DNA of 64,000 nucleotides from Candidatus Fermentibacteraceae bacterium (GTDB taxonomy: Bacteria; Fermentibacterota; Fermentibacteria; Fermentibacterales; JCC-6). The stretch lies in assembly GCA_016744855.1 (NCBI GenBank), contig JADGDO010000003.1, positions 1-64,000 on the forward strand. Reading direction: 5' to 3'. How positions within the stretch are numbered: position 1 is the first letter of the stretch; every line of letters starts with the position of its first letter. Positions 7,844-16,720 of the stretch are shown piece by piece. Under the pieces are notes generated by a model, which made no database searches, was not told the origin of the DNA, and saw only the letters and a program-made list of their open reading frames with translations. Position numbers and translations under genes: made by a program.

Positions 7844-9223
7844 ATGCCTGTAGCAAGGCATAACAAGGAGGAAGATCTGTTTAGTTGTTTCATGGTTATT
7901 CTATCGCTGATGTCCGTTTCTACAGTCGATGAAGCTATTGAATTGTACAATATGGGTGACAGCCCGGGAGCCATTGTTGCTCTCGAGCAGCTGATTAGCC
8001 AAGGTTCTCTCTCTTTTGATGAGGAACTCAGGGCATGGGATCGTCTCGGCAGTTCCTACTACGCTGTAGGAAACTCTGTTGCCGCAGGCAATGCATATAC
8101 AGAGCTTCTTCGTCTAGACGTTTACTACGATCTTAGTCCAAGAGCAAACCCCAGGCTTCAAGCCCTGCTGGACAGCGTCAGAGACAACATTATGGCTTCC
8201 GCAATGGTTAGAAGTGAACCTGCGGGTGCTTTTGTTACCCTCGACGGCCAACTGATGGGAGTTACTCCAATAATGCTCGATGGGCTTCTTGGTGGTAATG
8301 AATACGAAGTTGATGTTTACCAGGTGGGATACGAAACAGAGTATTTCTCTCTTAGTGCCCAGCCCGGCTTCAGCCACATGCTTCAATTCGATCTCAATAT
8401 TATGCCTGACCAGGGCTCTGTAGCGGTGGCAGATGCAGGATCTACTTCTAACCCGGAAAACCAGAACGGTGCTGTTGGAAATCTTAATTCAGATGAACTT
8501 GTATACTCACCTTTTGAAACTGCAGGCTCTACCACCCAGGCTGCAGATGAACTTGTAGCCTCTCCTTTTGAGACAAACGGTCAGACTGAACCCGCACAGG
8601 ATGAATTGATTCAATCTCCATTCGAGGAACAGGGAACTACTGCTGTTTCAGCGAATGAAGGGGCTACCCAGCCAACACCGCAAAGCACAGCCGACCTTAT
8701 TGCCATGCTCTCAGGTGGCGGGGGTATTGATATGGCTGCCATAAACTCTAGTGGGGCACTAACGAGTGAAACCACTTCAGATATAGGGCTTGCTGGTTCT
8801 TCGGGTGGAAGGTCCGGTGAAGTCTCATCAGGTGTTGCTGCTCAGGCAGAAGCCTTGGGCAGGGAGATCATGGTTTTCTCAGATATTTCAAGCATGAGTA
8901 CGCCCACAGCTACAGGATCAGAGAATTATTCATCCAGAACTGCTGAGGAAATAGCAGAACTTGTTTCAGAAAAACGCGGTACAGTGATGTATGTTTACAA
9001 CAAACATCTTAGAACCGATCCTCTTCTTATGGGTCGGGTTGAGGTCGCTATGATAGTTCATCCCAGTGGAAGAGTCTCGGATGTTGAAATCGTCTCTTCC
9101 AATATGTATAACCAGTCATTCGAGCTGGAACTCATAAACTCTATCGAACAGTGGCGTTTCGGAAGTGTCAACTCCAGTGAAGGTCCGCTTCCAATACAGT
9201 TGCCGTTCAGCTTCAGCCCCTGA
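7844..9223 (+). CDS. TPR/PEGA protein with AgmX/TonB-like C-terminal domain
   Basis: Start chosen at ATG 7844 (GAGGT seven bases upstream); ATG 7892 is an alternative. A hydrophobic segment SCFMVILSLMSV acts as signal or anchor. Then follow TPR-like helices (to about residue 110), a PEGA domain with SEPAGAFVTLDGQLMGVTP and GYE (about 125-190), a linker with three repeats of DEL(V/I)xSPFE (about 215-270), and a C-terminal domain with GRVEVAMIVHPSGRV...SSNM...W-R-F. The last matches the AgmX/PglI or TonB C-terminal fold. The protein could bridge the envelope. About 459 residues. No close functional analogue is recognised. Confidence 0.8.
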   Translation: MPVARHNKEEDLFSCFMVILSLMSVSTVDEAIELYNMGDSPGAIVALEQLISQGSLSFDEELRAWDRLGSSYYAVGNSVAAGNAYTELLRLDVYYDLSPRANPRLQALLDSVRDNIMASAMVRSEPAGAFVTLDGQLMGVTPIMLDGLLGGNEYEVDVYQVGYETEYFSLSAQPGFSHMLQFDLNIMPDQGSVAVADAGSTSNPENQNGAVGNLNSDELVYSPFETAGSTTQAADELVASPFETNGQTEPAQDELIQSPFEEQGTTAVSANEGATQPTPQSTADLIAMLSGGGGIDMAAINSSGALTSETTSDIGLAGSSGGRSGEVSSGVAAQAEALGREIMVFSDISSMSTPTATGSENYSSRTAEEIAELVSEKRGTVMYVYNKHLRTDPLLMGRVEVAMIVHPSGRVSDVEIVSSNMYNQSFELELINSIEQWRFGSVNSSEGPLPIQLPFSFSP

Positions 9224-9258
9224 TATTCTCTGTTTCAAAATTTCATTGAAAGGATATA

Positions 9259-9843
9259 ATGGATAAAGTATCAGCAATTCTTTCGGAGTGCGATGCCCTG
9301 CTGGAAGGCCACTTCAAGTACACTTCAGGAAAACATGGAAAACTCTACTTCGAAAAGATCAAGGTTGCAAGACGCCCGGATCTAGTAATGGAACTCGGCC
9401 GAATGACCGCTCTTCAAATGGATGATGTTAAAGACAGTTTCGATGTTGTCTGTGCCCCCGCATTCGGTGCGATTGTTTTCGGTTTTGCTACAGCGCATGC
9501 CATGAACAAGCCGTTCGCTTTTCTTCAGAGGGATGCCGACGGGGTAATGGGTATCAGATCAGGCTTCAAAGGCGTAGTCGAAAACGCAAGAGTACTTCTC
9601 GTTGAAGATGTTGTTACCACCGGTGGTAGCGTAAGAGAATCAATCGAAGTACTGAAGACTCTTAATGCAACAGTAGAAATGGTTGGTCTGCTGGTTGACC
9701 GCACGAATGGTCAACTCGAGCTTCCAGCACCATACCGAGCCTTGCTCACCGTGAAGGCTGAAAGCTGGGACCCTGAAGAATGTCCCATGTGCAAAGCGGG
9801 AGAGGAAATTACCCGGCCCGGCTCTTCGGGGAAAAAGAACTAA
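9259..9843 (+). CDS. pyrE: Orotate phosphoribosyltransferase
   Basis: PyrE makes orotidine-5'-phosphate from orotate and PRPP in pyrimidine synthesis (cytoplasm). The PRPP-binding loop VLLVEDVVTTGGS lies at about residues 112-124, and the N-terminal YTSGKHGKLYFEKIK substrate region is present. The C-terminal extension with ECPMCKAGEEITRPG is seen in the PyrE type of many anaerobic and thermophilic bacteria. It is 194 residues, has AAAGGA before the ATG, and ends just before a strong terminator. Confidence 0.96.
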   Translation: MDKVSAILSECDALLEGHFKYTSGKHGKLYFEKIKVARRPDLVMELGRMTALQMDDVKDSFDVVCAPAFGAIVFGFATAHAMNKPFAFLQRDADGVMGIRSGFKGVVENARVLLVEDVVTTGGSVRESIEVLKTLNATVEMVGLLVDRTNGQLELPAPYRALLTVKAESWDPEECPMCKAGEEITRPGSSGKKN

Positions 9844-9857
9844 TTATCCAGTTGAAT

Positions 9858-9892
9858 AAGTCCGGGGATGCAAAATCCCCGGACTTTTTTTT
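9858..9892 (+). terminator. Rho-independent terminator after pyrE
   Basis: A perfect 12-base-pair stem (9858-9869 with 9875-9886) with a GCAAA loop and a run of T. It faces the convergent glycosyltransferase gene. Confidence 0.95.
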
Positions 9893-9903
9893 GCTTGACA
9901 GAG

Positions 9904-11364
9904 CTAATTATGGAAATGCCAAACTCCTGCATGCAGTAACGAAGTGTAATCGGTTTTGTCATACAGACGCGAAATGGATTCAATGAGCTCTCGCTCCGGT
10001 TCAAGATGCCCCCACAAAAGCCAGACTTCATTACTACTCCTCAAGGATATGGTTCTCGCCAACTCGGGGTAGTCCGACAGATTAACAGCTCTGAGGTCGA
10101 CTTCAATATCGCCAGGCAGTTTCTCAAAGTAGTAATTGAAATAATCAATATTCCATGCTGAAGCAGCAATCAGGGTCCGGGAGTCATCTTCTATGTGATC
10201 CGCCACGTAGGTCGCTGCTTCTCTAAATTGCTCCCTATGAGGTTCTGAGTAGTGTCTATGGATGAAAAGCAGAGAGAACAACAGATAACAACAGATTCCA
10301 ACACTGGAATACAGTCTGAGCGGTCCAGCAGGAAACAGTATTCGGATTGAGGCTGCAAGAAGTAGAAAAGCAGCAGGAAGTGAAACCATCAGACTTCGAG
10401 ATGTAAAAACCGGAACAAACAACACTGAAACAACGAAGAACAGAGTAATCGGAAGAAAAAGCCACATGAGAATTGTATAGATACCTGAAGTGGAATAGTT
10501 TGCTTTATCTCTGCTCTTAAGAAGAGAACGAGATGATGCAGCAACAAAAGAAACAAAAATCACGAACAACAACTTTGAGTTGCTCATGTACTCGAAGAAG
10601 ACCAAGAGAACAGTTTTCAATGAAGGACTAAAAATGTAGCTTCCTGTTCCTGCCTGAGCTGCCGCCCAAGGTCCCCATGGAAGGAATGCCAATATGGAAA
10701 CAAAAGAGATAGCTGTCACTTCTATCCTGGATTTTCTCCTCCAGAGGGAGAAAGAGACGAGGAATGACAACTGAAGTACAGCCATCAGCAAACCAGCGTA
10801 GTGAAGGTATTCCAAGAGTATAATTGTTGATATGTATAGTCCAGCAGTGATTCTTTTCAGAGGTTTCCCTCTGTTGACTCTTAGGCAGAGTTCATAAAGT
10901 AAGAACACTGAAAGAGCCGATAAGAATATCAGAATAGAATAGGGTCTTGCCTCCTGACTAAGCGCAACATGAACAGGAGAGAATGCAAGCAAAGACGCCG
11001 CGAGAAGTCCTCCAGCAGGGTCCAGTAATTTCTTCCCGAGCAGAAACAGAAGAGGTATTGTGAGTATCCCAGCCAAAGCTGATGGCAAACGCAGAGAAAA
11101 CGCTGAATCTCCTGTAAGCCGCTGCACGTAATACATCAAAATCTGATACCCGGGTGGGTGTATATCTGGTGCAACTCCACGTGTTACAACTTCTTCGATT
11201 GTGGGGAAGCTGCTTCGGTAACGAGAAGCAAGCTCATCGTTCCAGAGAGATTCTCCCGCAAGATTGTAAAGACGGAGTATTGCACCGGCTAAGATTAGAA
11301 GTAGCATTAACAGTTTGGTATTATTCAATAAGCTTTCAGCTACCCGCTGCGGGATCCTGATCAA
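9904..11364 (-). CDS. GT-C family glycosyltransferase (GT39/ArnT-like)
   Basis: An integral membrane protein of 486 residues with about ten or more hydrophobic segments. The first extracytoplasmic loop holds LWNDELASRYRS and the next VAPDIHPPGY, the acidic signatures of PMT/ArnT-type enzymes that use polyprenyl-phosphate sugar donors. ALSQEARPYS follows at about residue 140, also typical. It probably transfers a sugar from a lipid carrier to a protein or glycolipid on the outer face of the inner membrane; donor and acceptor are unknown. The annotated TTG start lacks a clear ribosome site and overlaps the upstream gene by 29 bases. TTG at 11328 is an alternative start. Confidence 0.88.
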   Translation of the reverse strand: MIRIPQRVAESLLNNTKLLMLLLILAGAILRLYNLAGESLWNDELASRYRSSFPTIEEVVTRGVAPDIHPPGYQILMYYVQRLTGDSAFSLRLPSALAGILTIPLLFLLGKKLLDPAGGLLAASLLAFSPVHVALSQEARPYSILIFLSALSVFLLYELCLRVNRGKPLKRITAGLYISTIILLEYLHYAGLLMAVLQLSFLVSFSLWRRKSRIEVTAISFVSILAFLPWGPWAAAQAGTGSYIFSPSLKTVLLVFFEYMSNSKLLFVIFVSFVAASSRSLLKSRDKANYSTSGIYTILMWLFLPITLFFVVSVLFVPVFTSRSLMVSLPAAFLLLAASIRILFPAGPLRLYSSVGICCYLLFSLLFIHRHYSEPHREQFREAATYVADHIEDDSRTLIAASAWNIDYFNYYFEKLPGDIEVDLRAVNLSDYPELARTISLRSSNEVWLLWGHLEPERELIESISRLYDKTDYTSLLHAGVWHFHN

Positions 11365-12217
11365 AGAACAAACACAGTTGCTTGTAAACGGCAGGTGCTT
11401 GCTGCTTCATTTTTGCCGGTTTCTCGAAGAAGTATTCGACAGAACAGGCAAAGAATTCAGCTGGATTCGTACCAGCATAATCTCTAAGAATTGACCGGTG
11501 GGTGTGAACCTTCTCAAACTCTGTCTGCATTGCCTGTGCCCATGGTTTGTAAGAGCCAAGGGTCAACTCGTCAGGTGTACCGTCGGGTCTTCTCCCGTCA
11601 AGAACGTGAGCGAACTCGTGGTAGCCTACGTTGAAACCATCATTTTCATGAGTAAAACTGTTAAGCAAATGAGGTAAAGAAAGAATGACACCACCCTGTG
11701 AGTGAACCATCCCTGCAGCTGTAAAGCCTGTTTGACTCTTTGTCGAGTAATTACCCTCTGGAGAAAAGCCTCCGGGATAGATGAGAATTTCACCGAAATT
11801 GTAGTATTCCCATCCGGGTCTTCTGAAAGTCAGTCTGACTGCGGAAGCAGCTACAAGAGTTTTAACTTCATCAGTTATCTCTATTCCGTCTACCCCTTCA
11901 ATCGAATGCTCTGAAACAAAAAAAGCGATATTTGACTCGTAGAGCTTTTTGTCCTCGGGTGAAAGCTTGTTATAGAAACTAACTTTTTCACGAAGAGTTT
12001 TCTTCATCCCTTCAGAAATACCAACCCTGGAAATTTTTTCTCTTCTCAAGTACTTACGAATGTAAAGATAAAAACTGACCATGCCGACTGCTGCAATAAC
12101 AGGAAGAATGATGACGAGGCCTTTTCCTGAAATTACAAATGGTATACTTAATAAAACACAGGACGCTGCTGTTAGCAGCGCCCTGTTAGTAATTTTTTTT
12201 CTGGGAAAAGCTTCCAC
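11336..12217 (-). CDS. Membrane-anchored M90 (MtfA-like) zinc peptidase
   Basis: The protein has 293 residues and a GTG start, with GAGGT ten bases upstream. Two hydrophobic segments lie at about 13-30 and 33-52, followed by a soluble domain. The domain has the zinc motif His200-Glu-Phe-Ala-His204 in GYHEFAHVLDG and the preceding GGVILS and W-E-Y strand pattern of the peptidase M90 family (DgsA anti-repressor MtfA). MtfA in Escherichia coli is soluble and links to Mlc, so the membrane anchor here is a difference. The physiological substrate is unknown. Confidence 0.85.
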   Translation of the reverse strand: MEAFPRKKITNRALLTAASCVLLSIPFVISGKGLVIILPVIAAVGMVSFYLYIRKYLRREKISRVGISEGMKKTLREKVSFYNKLSPEDKKLYESNIAFFVSEHSIEGVDGIEITDEVKTLVAASAVRLTFRRPGWEYYNFGEILIYPGGFSPEGNYSTKSQTGFTAAGMVHSQGGVILSLPHLLNSFTHENDGFNVGYHEFAHVLDGRRPDGTPDELTLGSYKPWAQAMQTEFEKVHTHRSILRDYAGTNPAEFFACSVEYFFEKPAKMKQQAPAVYKQLCLFFDQDPAAGS

Positions 12218-12224
12218 AGAACTT

Positions 12225-12791
12225 CTATACCTCGGCCATGAAATGACGCTCGATCATTATTCTCTTGAGCTCAAGCTTGAAGATCTCACGGTCTTTAAGC
12301 TCACTGGCGAGTTCCTGTTTCGCTGCTTCAAGTTCTGTCTTCTCAAGTCTGAAAGCTTTGAATGCCTTGCTGTATGACTGTTTTGCAGCAGCAAGATCAG
12401 CAGCTTCAACCTGTTTGTTCTCTTCGGTGCTTTCGAGCATTTTCTTTGCATTCTCAAAAGCTACTCTAGCCTGAGCTGCCTGCTCAGTTTCAGTTTTAAC
12501 CTCTGCCTTGAACTGCTCGATCTCATCTACACTGAAATCCATCTCAGCCTTGATTCTGCTCTCGAGTTCATCAAGTACAGGTGTAAGGAAAAGCTTAAGC
12601 TCGTGAATGTAGTTGGCGTAACGAGCAACTGTAATATTGAGCTTCTTCTCTTTACGGATATTGCTAATGGTAACAAGTTTTTCCTGCCAGCTGTGAAGCT
12701 GGTTCAAACTAAAGGCAAGTTCTCTGCGAAGCTCATTTTTATCATGTATATCAGTTTTGAGCTTCTTTTCCTGTGTGTTATGCTGGTTCAC
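12225..12791 (-). CDS. Coiled-coil protein of unknown function
   Basis: A 188-residue highly charged, helix-rich protein starting at GTG with AAAGGAG well placed upstream. Long heptad-like stretches run from about residue 60 to the end (for example DELESRIKAEMDFSVDEIEQF and LEKTELEAAKQELASELKDRE). There is no signal peptide or membrane segment. It is seven bases upstream of the M90 peptidase gene and likely shares its transcript. No family is recognised. Confidence 0.75.
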   Translation of the reverse strand: MNQHNTQEKKLKTDIHDKNELRRELAFSLNQLHSWQEKLVTISNIRKEKKLNITVARYANYIHELKLFLTPVLDELESRIKAEMDFSVDEIEQFKAEVKTETEQAAQARVAFENAKKMLESTEENKQVEAADLAAAKQSYSKAFKAFRLEKTELEAAKQELASELKDREIFKLELKRIMIERHFMAEV

Positions 12792-12874
12792 TATATATCT
12801 CCTTTTTATATCAATATCGTGTGGTTTGCAATTCTTTCTCGCAGGCGCTTTTATGCTACCTAAACCATCTTATG

Positions 12875-13429
12875 TCAAGAGTTACGGATTGAAACGTCAA
12901 TTATGCTTTCCTGAAAACCGCTGATCTTCTGTAATTGTTTGTAACTATGGCGTAGCCCCTTGCTGATATCCAGATCAAGAGTTTTGAACGCAGACTCTAC
13001 CTTTGCTTCTGTATCTGCTTCAATCTCAACAAATTTACCAAAGTGGAGACTGTCTAGACAAACGTGCACACCGTCTGGAAGAGACCATATCTCCCTTGTT
13101 TTCTCATAGCGGTAGACAGGCTCGTAATTGAGGGCCTTCAGCATTTCAGATGCTTCTTCGAGAGAAATGGAAAGCAAGGTCTCGTGTTCCCTTCTGATTT
13201 TCATCTCTTGAGAGGATACCGGTTCCTTCACGGTGAGCATCACCTCTTCACCGAACTTTCTGAGTCTGAGGAGAGTGTTTGTTCTTCCCAGAGACTTATC
13301 AAGAAGATCATAAACTGTGTTTTGCTCTTCAGTCATATCACATAGAAGACCAGCACCGGCAAGGAGCAGTTTTTTGCGAATCTCGTCAAAGTCCTTAACT
13401 TCGTATTTCAGTTCAACTTCGGTAAACAT
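12875..13429 (-). CDS. CYTH-domain protein (class IV adenylate cyclase/ThTPase-like)
   Basis: Residues 4-8 (EVELK) form the ExExK signature of CYTH phosphohydrolases and cyclases, which bind organic triphosphates inside a beta tunnel. Further basic and acidic strand motifs follow: LLRLRKFGEEVMLTVKEP, KIRREHE, RYEKTREIW, and FVEIEAD near residue 130. The length of 184 residues suits a single-domain CYTH protein of the CyaB group. Activity could be adenylate cyclase, thiamine triphosphatase or inorganic triphosphatase; sequence alone does not decide. AGGAGGAC precedes the ATG. Confidence 0.88.
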   Translation of the reverse strand: MFTEVELKYEVKDFDEIRKKLLLAGAGLLCDMTEEQNTVYDLLDKSLGRTNTLLRLRKFGEEVMLTVKEPVSSQEMKIRREHETLLSISLEEASEMLKALNYEPVYRYEKTREIWSLPDGVHVCLDSLHFGKFVEIEADTEAKVESAFKTLDLDISKGLRHSYKQLQKISGFQESIIDVSIRNS

Positions 13430-13496
13430 CGTGTCCTCCTCTTAAGGCCGGGATTTGACCTGAGGCTTGTATTATTATAAATTACCGCCCTACGGA

Positions 13497-13583
13497 GGAG
13501 GACTAGTCTAATTGGTAAGGCAGCGGATTTGAAATCCGCCGGGTTAATCACCCTTCGGGGTTCGACTCCCCGGTCCTCCGCCA
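13497..13583 (+). tRNA. tRNA-Ser (anticodon UGA)
   Basis: The acceptor stem GGAGGAC pairs perfectly with GTCCTCC. The anticodon arm is GCGGA-TTTGAAA-TCCGC with anticodon TGA, the variable stem is GGGT/ACCC, the T arm is CGGGG-TTCGACT-CCCCG, and the CCA is encoded. It reads UCA and related serine codons. It is not tRNA-Sec, whose anticodon would be TCA. Confidence 0.95.
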
Positions 13584-13639
13584 CCATTCTTCCGTAACTT
13601 AGTATTCCCACTAAATTTAGATTCAGGAGAACCCCGATA

Positions 13640-14047
13640 ATGCCGGATTCTATTTTCATTGGTCAAAGACAGCTGATAGTTACAGGAGATCGCATTCTTG
13701 TCTCTCCCCCAGCGCCCGGTGAGAGAACCGATTCGGGTCTGTATGTGCCGGATTCCGCGGTAGACAAAAGAAAAGTAATGTCCGGTTGGGTGGAGGCAGT
13801 AGGTCCTGGGTATCCCATACCTGACATCAACAACAGCTCAGGAAATGAACCGTGGGAAGCGACTGAGTCTCCCTCAGTTAGGCACTACCCCCTTCAGGTC
13901 GAGAAGGGTGACAATGTTCTTTACGTTAAAAATGCAGCATATGAAATTCAGCTTGAGACTGGAAAATTCTATGTAGTACCCTTTTCCGCGGTTCTTGTCA
14001 TTTTGCGAACTCCACTGGACACGGAAGACAAAAATTTACCTAGTTAA
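13640..14047 (+). CDS. GroES-like (Cpn10) protein
   Basis: The protein has 135 residues, with AGGAGA nine bases before the ATG. The N-terminal half (GDRILVSPPAPGERTDSGLYVPD followed by VMSGWVEAVGPG) matches the beta-barrel and mobile loop of co-chaperonin GroES. The C-terminal half (VEKGDNVLYVKNAAYEI then PFSAVLVIL) matches the rest of the barrel. About 20 extra residues are inserted between the halves (around 55-80). No groEL is adjacent, so this may be a specialised paralogue. Its stop overlaps that of the convergent gene by eight bases. Confidence 0.82.
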   Translation: MPDSIFIGQRQLIVTGDRILVSPPAPGERTDSGLYVPDSAVDKRKVMSGWVEAVGPGYPIPDINNSSGNEPWEATESPSVRHYPLQVEKGDNVLYVKNAAYEIQLETGKFYVVPFSAVLVILRTPLDTEDKNLPS

Positions 14048-14516
14048 AAAAAGCTGCAAGAAGACTGGTGTCGGTTATTCGCCAGTCGCTGTTCTCCCAA
14101 ATCATTCTGAATGAAATTGTTGCCCCGTTAAAATAGGTTATTACCACAGTTGCTTCTCTGCCCTCCAGGTTGGCAGACTCCTGCTCAATCTGTTCATCGG
14201 ATTGCAGACTAACCTCTCCCAGTATTTTACCCAGCATTTCCTCTGTGCTCAGCATAACAAGGTCATCGACTGTGATCCTTCCTCTGTATCTGCTGCGAAG
14301 GATATTCTCTGCAAGCACTGGGTCTGCTTCTGCAAGAATTCTAGTTTGATCGAGAAACTCAGTGAATGTGAGGTAAAGATCTTCTGCAAAAATCCTTTCA
14401 AGAGCATATCCATCCTGATACTCGATGGCGTCCATAAGGTCATAGGCTGTATCGAGTGGAGATGAAGCAGCAACCGCCGAAAAAAGAATAACGGCTAACA
14501 AGGCATTGATTTTCAT
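14040..14516 (-). CDS. Small secreted protein of unknown function
   Basis: A 158-residue protein with a clear signal peptide (MKINALLAVILFSAVAAS). The mature part is helical at first (AYDLMDAIEYQDGYALERIF), then has strands (EATVVITYFNGATISFRMIWENSDWRITD). This helix-strand order resembles DUF4878/NTF2-like lumazine-type folds but no family is firmly recognised. It is probably periplasmic. Its C-terminal codons overlap the convergent GroES-like gene by eight bases. Confidence 0.7.
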   Translation of the reverse strand: MKINALLAVILFSAVAASSPLDTAYDLMDAIEYQDGYALERIFAEDLYLTFTEFLDQTRILAEADPVLAENILRSRYRGRITVDDLVMLSTEEMLGKILGEVSLQSDEQIEQESANLEGREATVVITYFNGATISFRMIWENSDWRITDTSLLAAFFN

Positions 14517-14538
14517 GAAAAGACTTCCCCTCTCTATG

Positions 14539-15513
14539 TCAATTGGATTCGCTTACCCCTTCAGCTATCCAGGTGCGTCCGTTTATCTGTACTTCAATGT
14601 AGAGCGGCAAAGAAACAGATCCCAGGCAGTGAATGCCCTTTTGAAGTGGATCTGAAAGCTGGGCCTTTTTGCCTTTCTCCTTGAGTAGTACCCTCCCCGG
14701 TGATGGAAGTTTCAGATACAGGCTTCCATCATGAATTGCGGAGCGGTATTCGGATGCATCGCCACCAAGAATGGCATTGCTTACAAAGCATCTGCCATGC
14801 CTTAACGCTTCAGTAAACTGGGCAGGGCAGGTAAACGGTCGGTCAAGAAGAATGTGAGTTCTAACCCTCTCAAAGAGCATTCTGTAACCAAAGACTTCCT
14901 TGCCGAAAAATTTGTGTGCATGAGCATCAGCACCACCGATCAGGCAACCTCCTGTTTCAAACCACATATCGATTGCATCAGAGGGTGGACTTTTCACAAG
15001 AAGATCAGGATTGTGGATTCGTCTCCAACCATTCAAAGGGCTTACACCCCGTTTCCAGCTGCTCATCCAGTTCCAGGCTTCAATTCCGCTGACGGGGCGA
15101 TCTGTTCCGAAGGTCCAGGGAAACTCTCCGTAAAAGGGCAGATAAGGTCTTGATTCTACAGGGTGTGCTATTATGGCAATACCGTTCTTTGAAAGAACAC
15201 TGTCTAGTTGATCCAGAATGTGGCCGACCGGATTGATATGATCCACCCCGTATACAAGCAGATGGCTTTTTTTATCTGTATGCTGAAGTTCAGTCCCGAC
15301 AATAGTCATTAGACCATCCGTTACCCTGCCGTGCCATCCCTCCGACATCAGCCTCAGGTTCCTATGGTCATTAAAGGCGATGTAGTCCAAACCGCACTCA
15401 ATGCCAGCCTTAACTATATCCTCGGGTTCACCATAGCCATCAGATCTGGTTGAATGAACATGAAGAACCCCTGCGGCTGAGTACTTCTCAAAAACCACAG
15501 GGGACTCTTTCAT
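14539..15513 (-). CDS. PHP-domain metal-dependent phosphoesterase
   Basis: A 324-residue cytoplasmic protein. The N-terminal motif HVHSTRSDGYGEP (about 18-30), FNDHRN (about 47-52), IAHP near 120, and GADAHAH in the middle are the metal-ligand blocks of the polymerase-and-histidinol-phosphatase (PHP) fold. The C-terminal part (after about residue 240) is a beta-rich tail of unknown role. It lies nine bases downstream of etfA and may be read from the same transcript. The substrate is not predictable. Confidence 0.87.
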   Translation of the reverse strand: MKESPVVFEKYSAAGVLHVHSTRSDGYGEPEDIVKAGIECGLDYIAFNDHRNLRLMSEGWHGRVTDGLMTIVGTELQHTDKKSHLLVYGVDHINPVGHILDQLDSVLSKNGIAIIAHPVESRPYLPFYGEFPWTFGTDRPVSGIEAWNWMSSWKRGVSPLNGWRRIHNPDLLVKSPPSDAIDMWFETGGCLIGGADAHAHKFFGKEVFGYRMLFERVRTHILLDRPFTCPAQFTEALRHGRCFVSNAILGGDASEYRSAIHDGSLYLKLPSPGRVLLKEKGKKAQLSDPLQKGIHCLGSVSLPLYIEVQINGRTWIAEGVSESN

Positions 15514-15522
15514 ATGTATCAG

Positions 15523-16719
15523 TTACTTTCTACGCTTCTGTATTTCTTTTACAAGAGCAGGGATAATCTCAAAAAGATCTCCTACAAAGCCCTCTGTACA
15601 GAACTCAAAAATATTAGCATCCCGGTCTTTGTTAACTGCATATATGACATCCGAGGACTGCATTCCGACCCTGTGTTGAACAGCACCTGAAATGCCGACG
15701 GCAATATAGGTAGCCGGTTGAACTGTCTTTCCAGTCTGACCAACCTGTCGGGGATATTCAATCCATCCGTTATCAACAGCTGCACGACTTGCTCCAACTG
15801 TTCCGCCAAGAAGATGAGCAAGTTCATGAAGCAGATCGAAATTCTCAGGATTATTCATTCCCCGTCCACCTGAAATAACAATCTCTGCCTCGGTAATATC
15901 GACTTCATCGCCCTCTGTAGGGATGAATTCTAGAACTCTGGATCTGTTTTTTAGCATTTCAGCTGTAACTTCCAGATCTACAACCGTTCCGGTCCTTGAT
16001 GAATCGGTGTCGAGAGGTTTCATCACGCCTGGTCGAACAGTAGACATCTGTGGTCTGGTTCTGTCGCAGACGATTGTTGCCATGATGTTTCCACCAAAAG
16101 CGGGTCGAGTCTGCATAAGCATTCCATTTTCAGGATCAATTCTCAGTTCGGTACAGTCTGCTGTGAGACCGGTGTCGAGACTCTTTGATACGCGAGGCAT
16201 AACATCGCGACCGGTAGTAGTAGCAGCTGCAAGCACTATTTCAGGTTTTTCCTTGAGAATAACCTGAGTCAAAATAGTATTCCAGGGTTCTGTAGAGAAG
16301 TGCTTATAATCCTTGTGGACAGCTTTGAAAACTCTGTCAGCTCCTGCATGGATCAGCTTCTCTGGAGCATCACAGGCATCATCGGTTATAACAAGAACAG
16401 AAACTTCTTTCTCGCCTGCTGAAAGCTTCCTGGCCTCACCAAGAAGTTCATAGGTGCTTCTGTCAGGGGAACCGTTTCTCATCTCGCAAAGAACAAGTAT
16501 GCCGGCATACTTTGCAAGTTCTTCTTCATTGCCACCAAAAGAGTGGTGAACTGCAAGGGATTCAAAGGGGCATGAGTCTACACAGATACTGCATAGTGTA
16601 CAGTCTTCAGAGACAACTGCTCTTTTTGAATCATTAATGGAAAGTGCCTTAACCGGACAGGTTTTAACACATATCCCACAGCCTGTACAACTGTCCTTTA
16701 TTTCAAGATACCCACTCAT
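15523..16719 (-). CDS. etfA: Electron transfer flavoprotein alpha subunit with N-terminal 2[4Fe-4S] ferredoxin domain
   Basis: Start at ATG 16719, one base after the etfB stop and preceded by GGAGGAGAA. A longer upstream frame lacks support. Residues 11-21 and 40-50 hold two CxxCxxCxxxC clusters (Cys11, 14, 17, 21 and 40, 43, 46, 50), followed by the EtfA N-domain and the C-terminal FAD-binding domain (VISGGRGMNNPEN, QVGQTGKTVQP, YIAVGISGAVQH). Ferredoxin-fused EtfA occurs in clostridial-type systems such as caffeoyl-CoA reductase (CarE) and lactate dehydrogenase complexes. With EtfB and acyl-CoA dehydrogenase next door, electron bifurcation or confurcation between acyl-CoA, NADH and ferredoxin is likely but inferred. 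Confidence 0.93.
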   Translation of the reverse strand: MSGYLEIKDSCTGCGICVKTCPVKALSINDSKRAVVSEDCTLCSICVDSCPFESLAVHHSFGGNEEELAKYAGILVLCEMRNGSPDRSTYELLGEARKLSAGEKEVSVLVITDDACDAPEKLIHAGADRVFKAVHKDYKHFSTEPWNTILTQVILKEKPEIVLAAATTTGRDVMPRVSKSLDTGLTADCTELRIDPENGMLMQTRPAFGGNIMATIVCDRTRPQMSTVRPGVMKPLDTDSSRTGTVVDLEVTAEMLKNRSRVLEFIPTEGDEVDITEAEIVISGGRGMNNPENFDLLHELAHLLGGTVGASRAAVDNGWIEYPRQVGQTGKTVQPATYIAVGISGAVQHRVGMQSSDVIYAVNKDRDANIFEFCTEGFVGDLFEIIPALVKEIQKRRK

Positions 16720-16720
16720 G

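Noticed and set aside
7593..7856. Minus-strand ORF in the intergenic region before the NTF2-like lipoprotein gene
   Set aside because: It has no ribosome site, no family resemblance, and overlaps both the downstream lipoprotein start and the start of the plus-strand PEGA gene. The region more likely holds divergent promoters.
13497..13583. tRNA-Sec (selC) for the candidate selenoprotein
   Set aside because: The anticodon is UGA, not UCA, and the acceptor stem has seven base pairs, so it is an ordinary serine tRNA.
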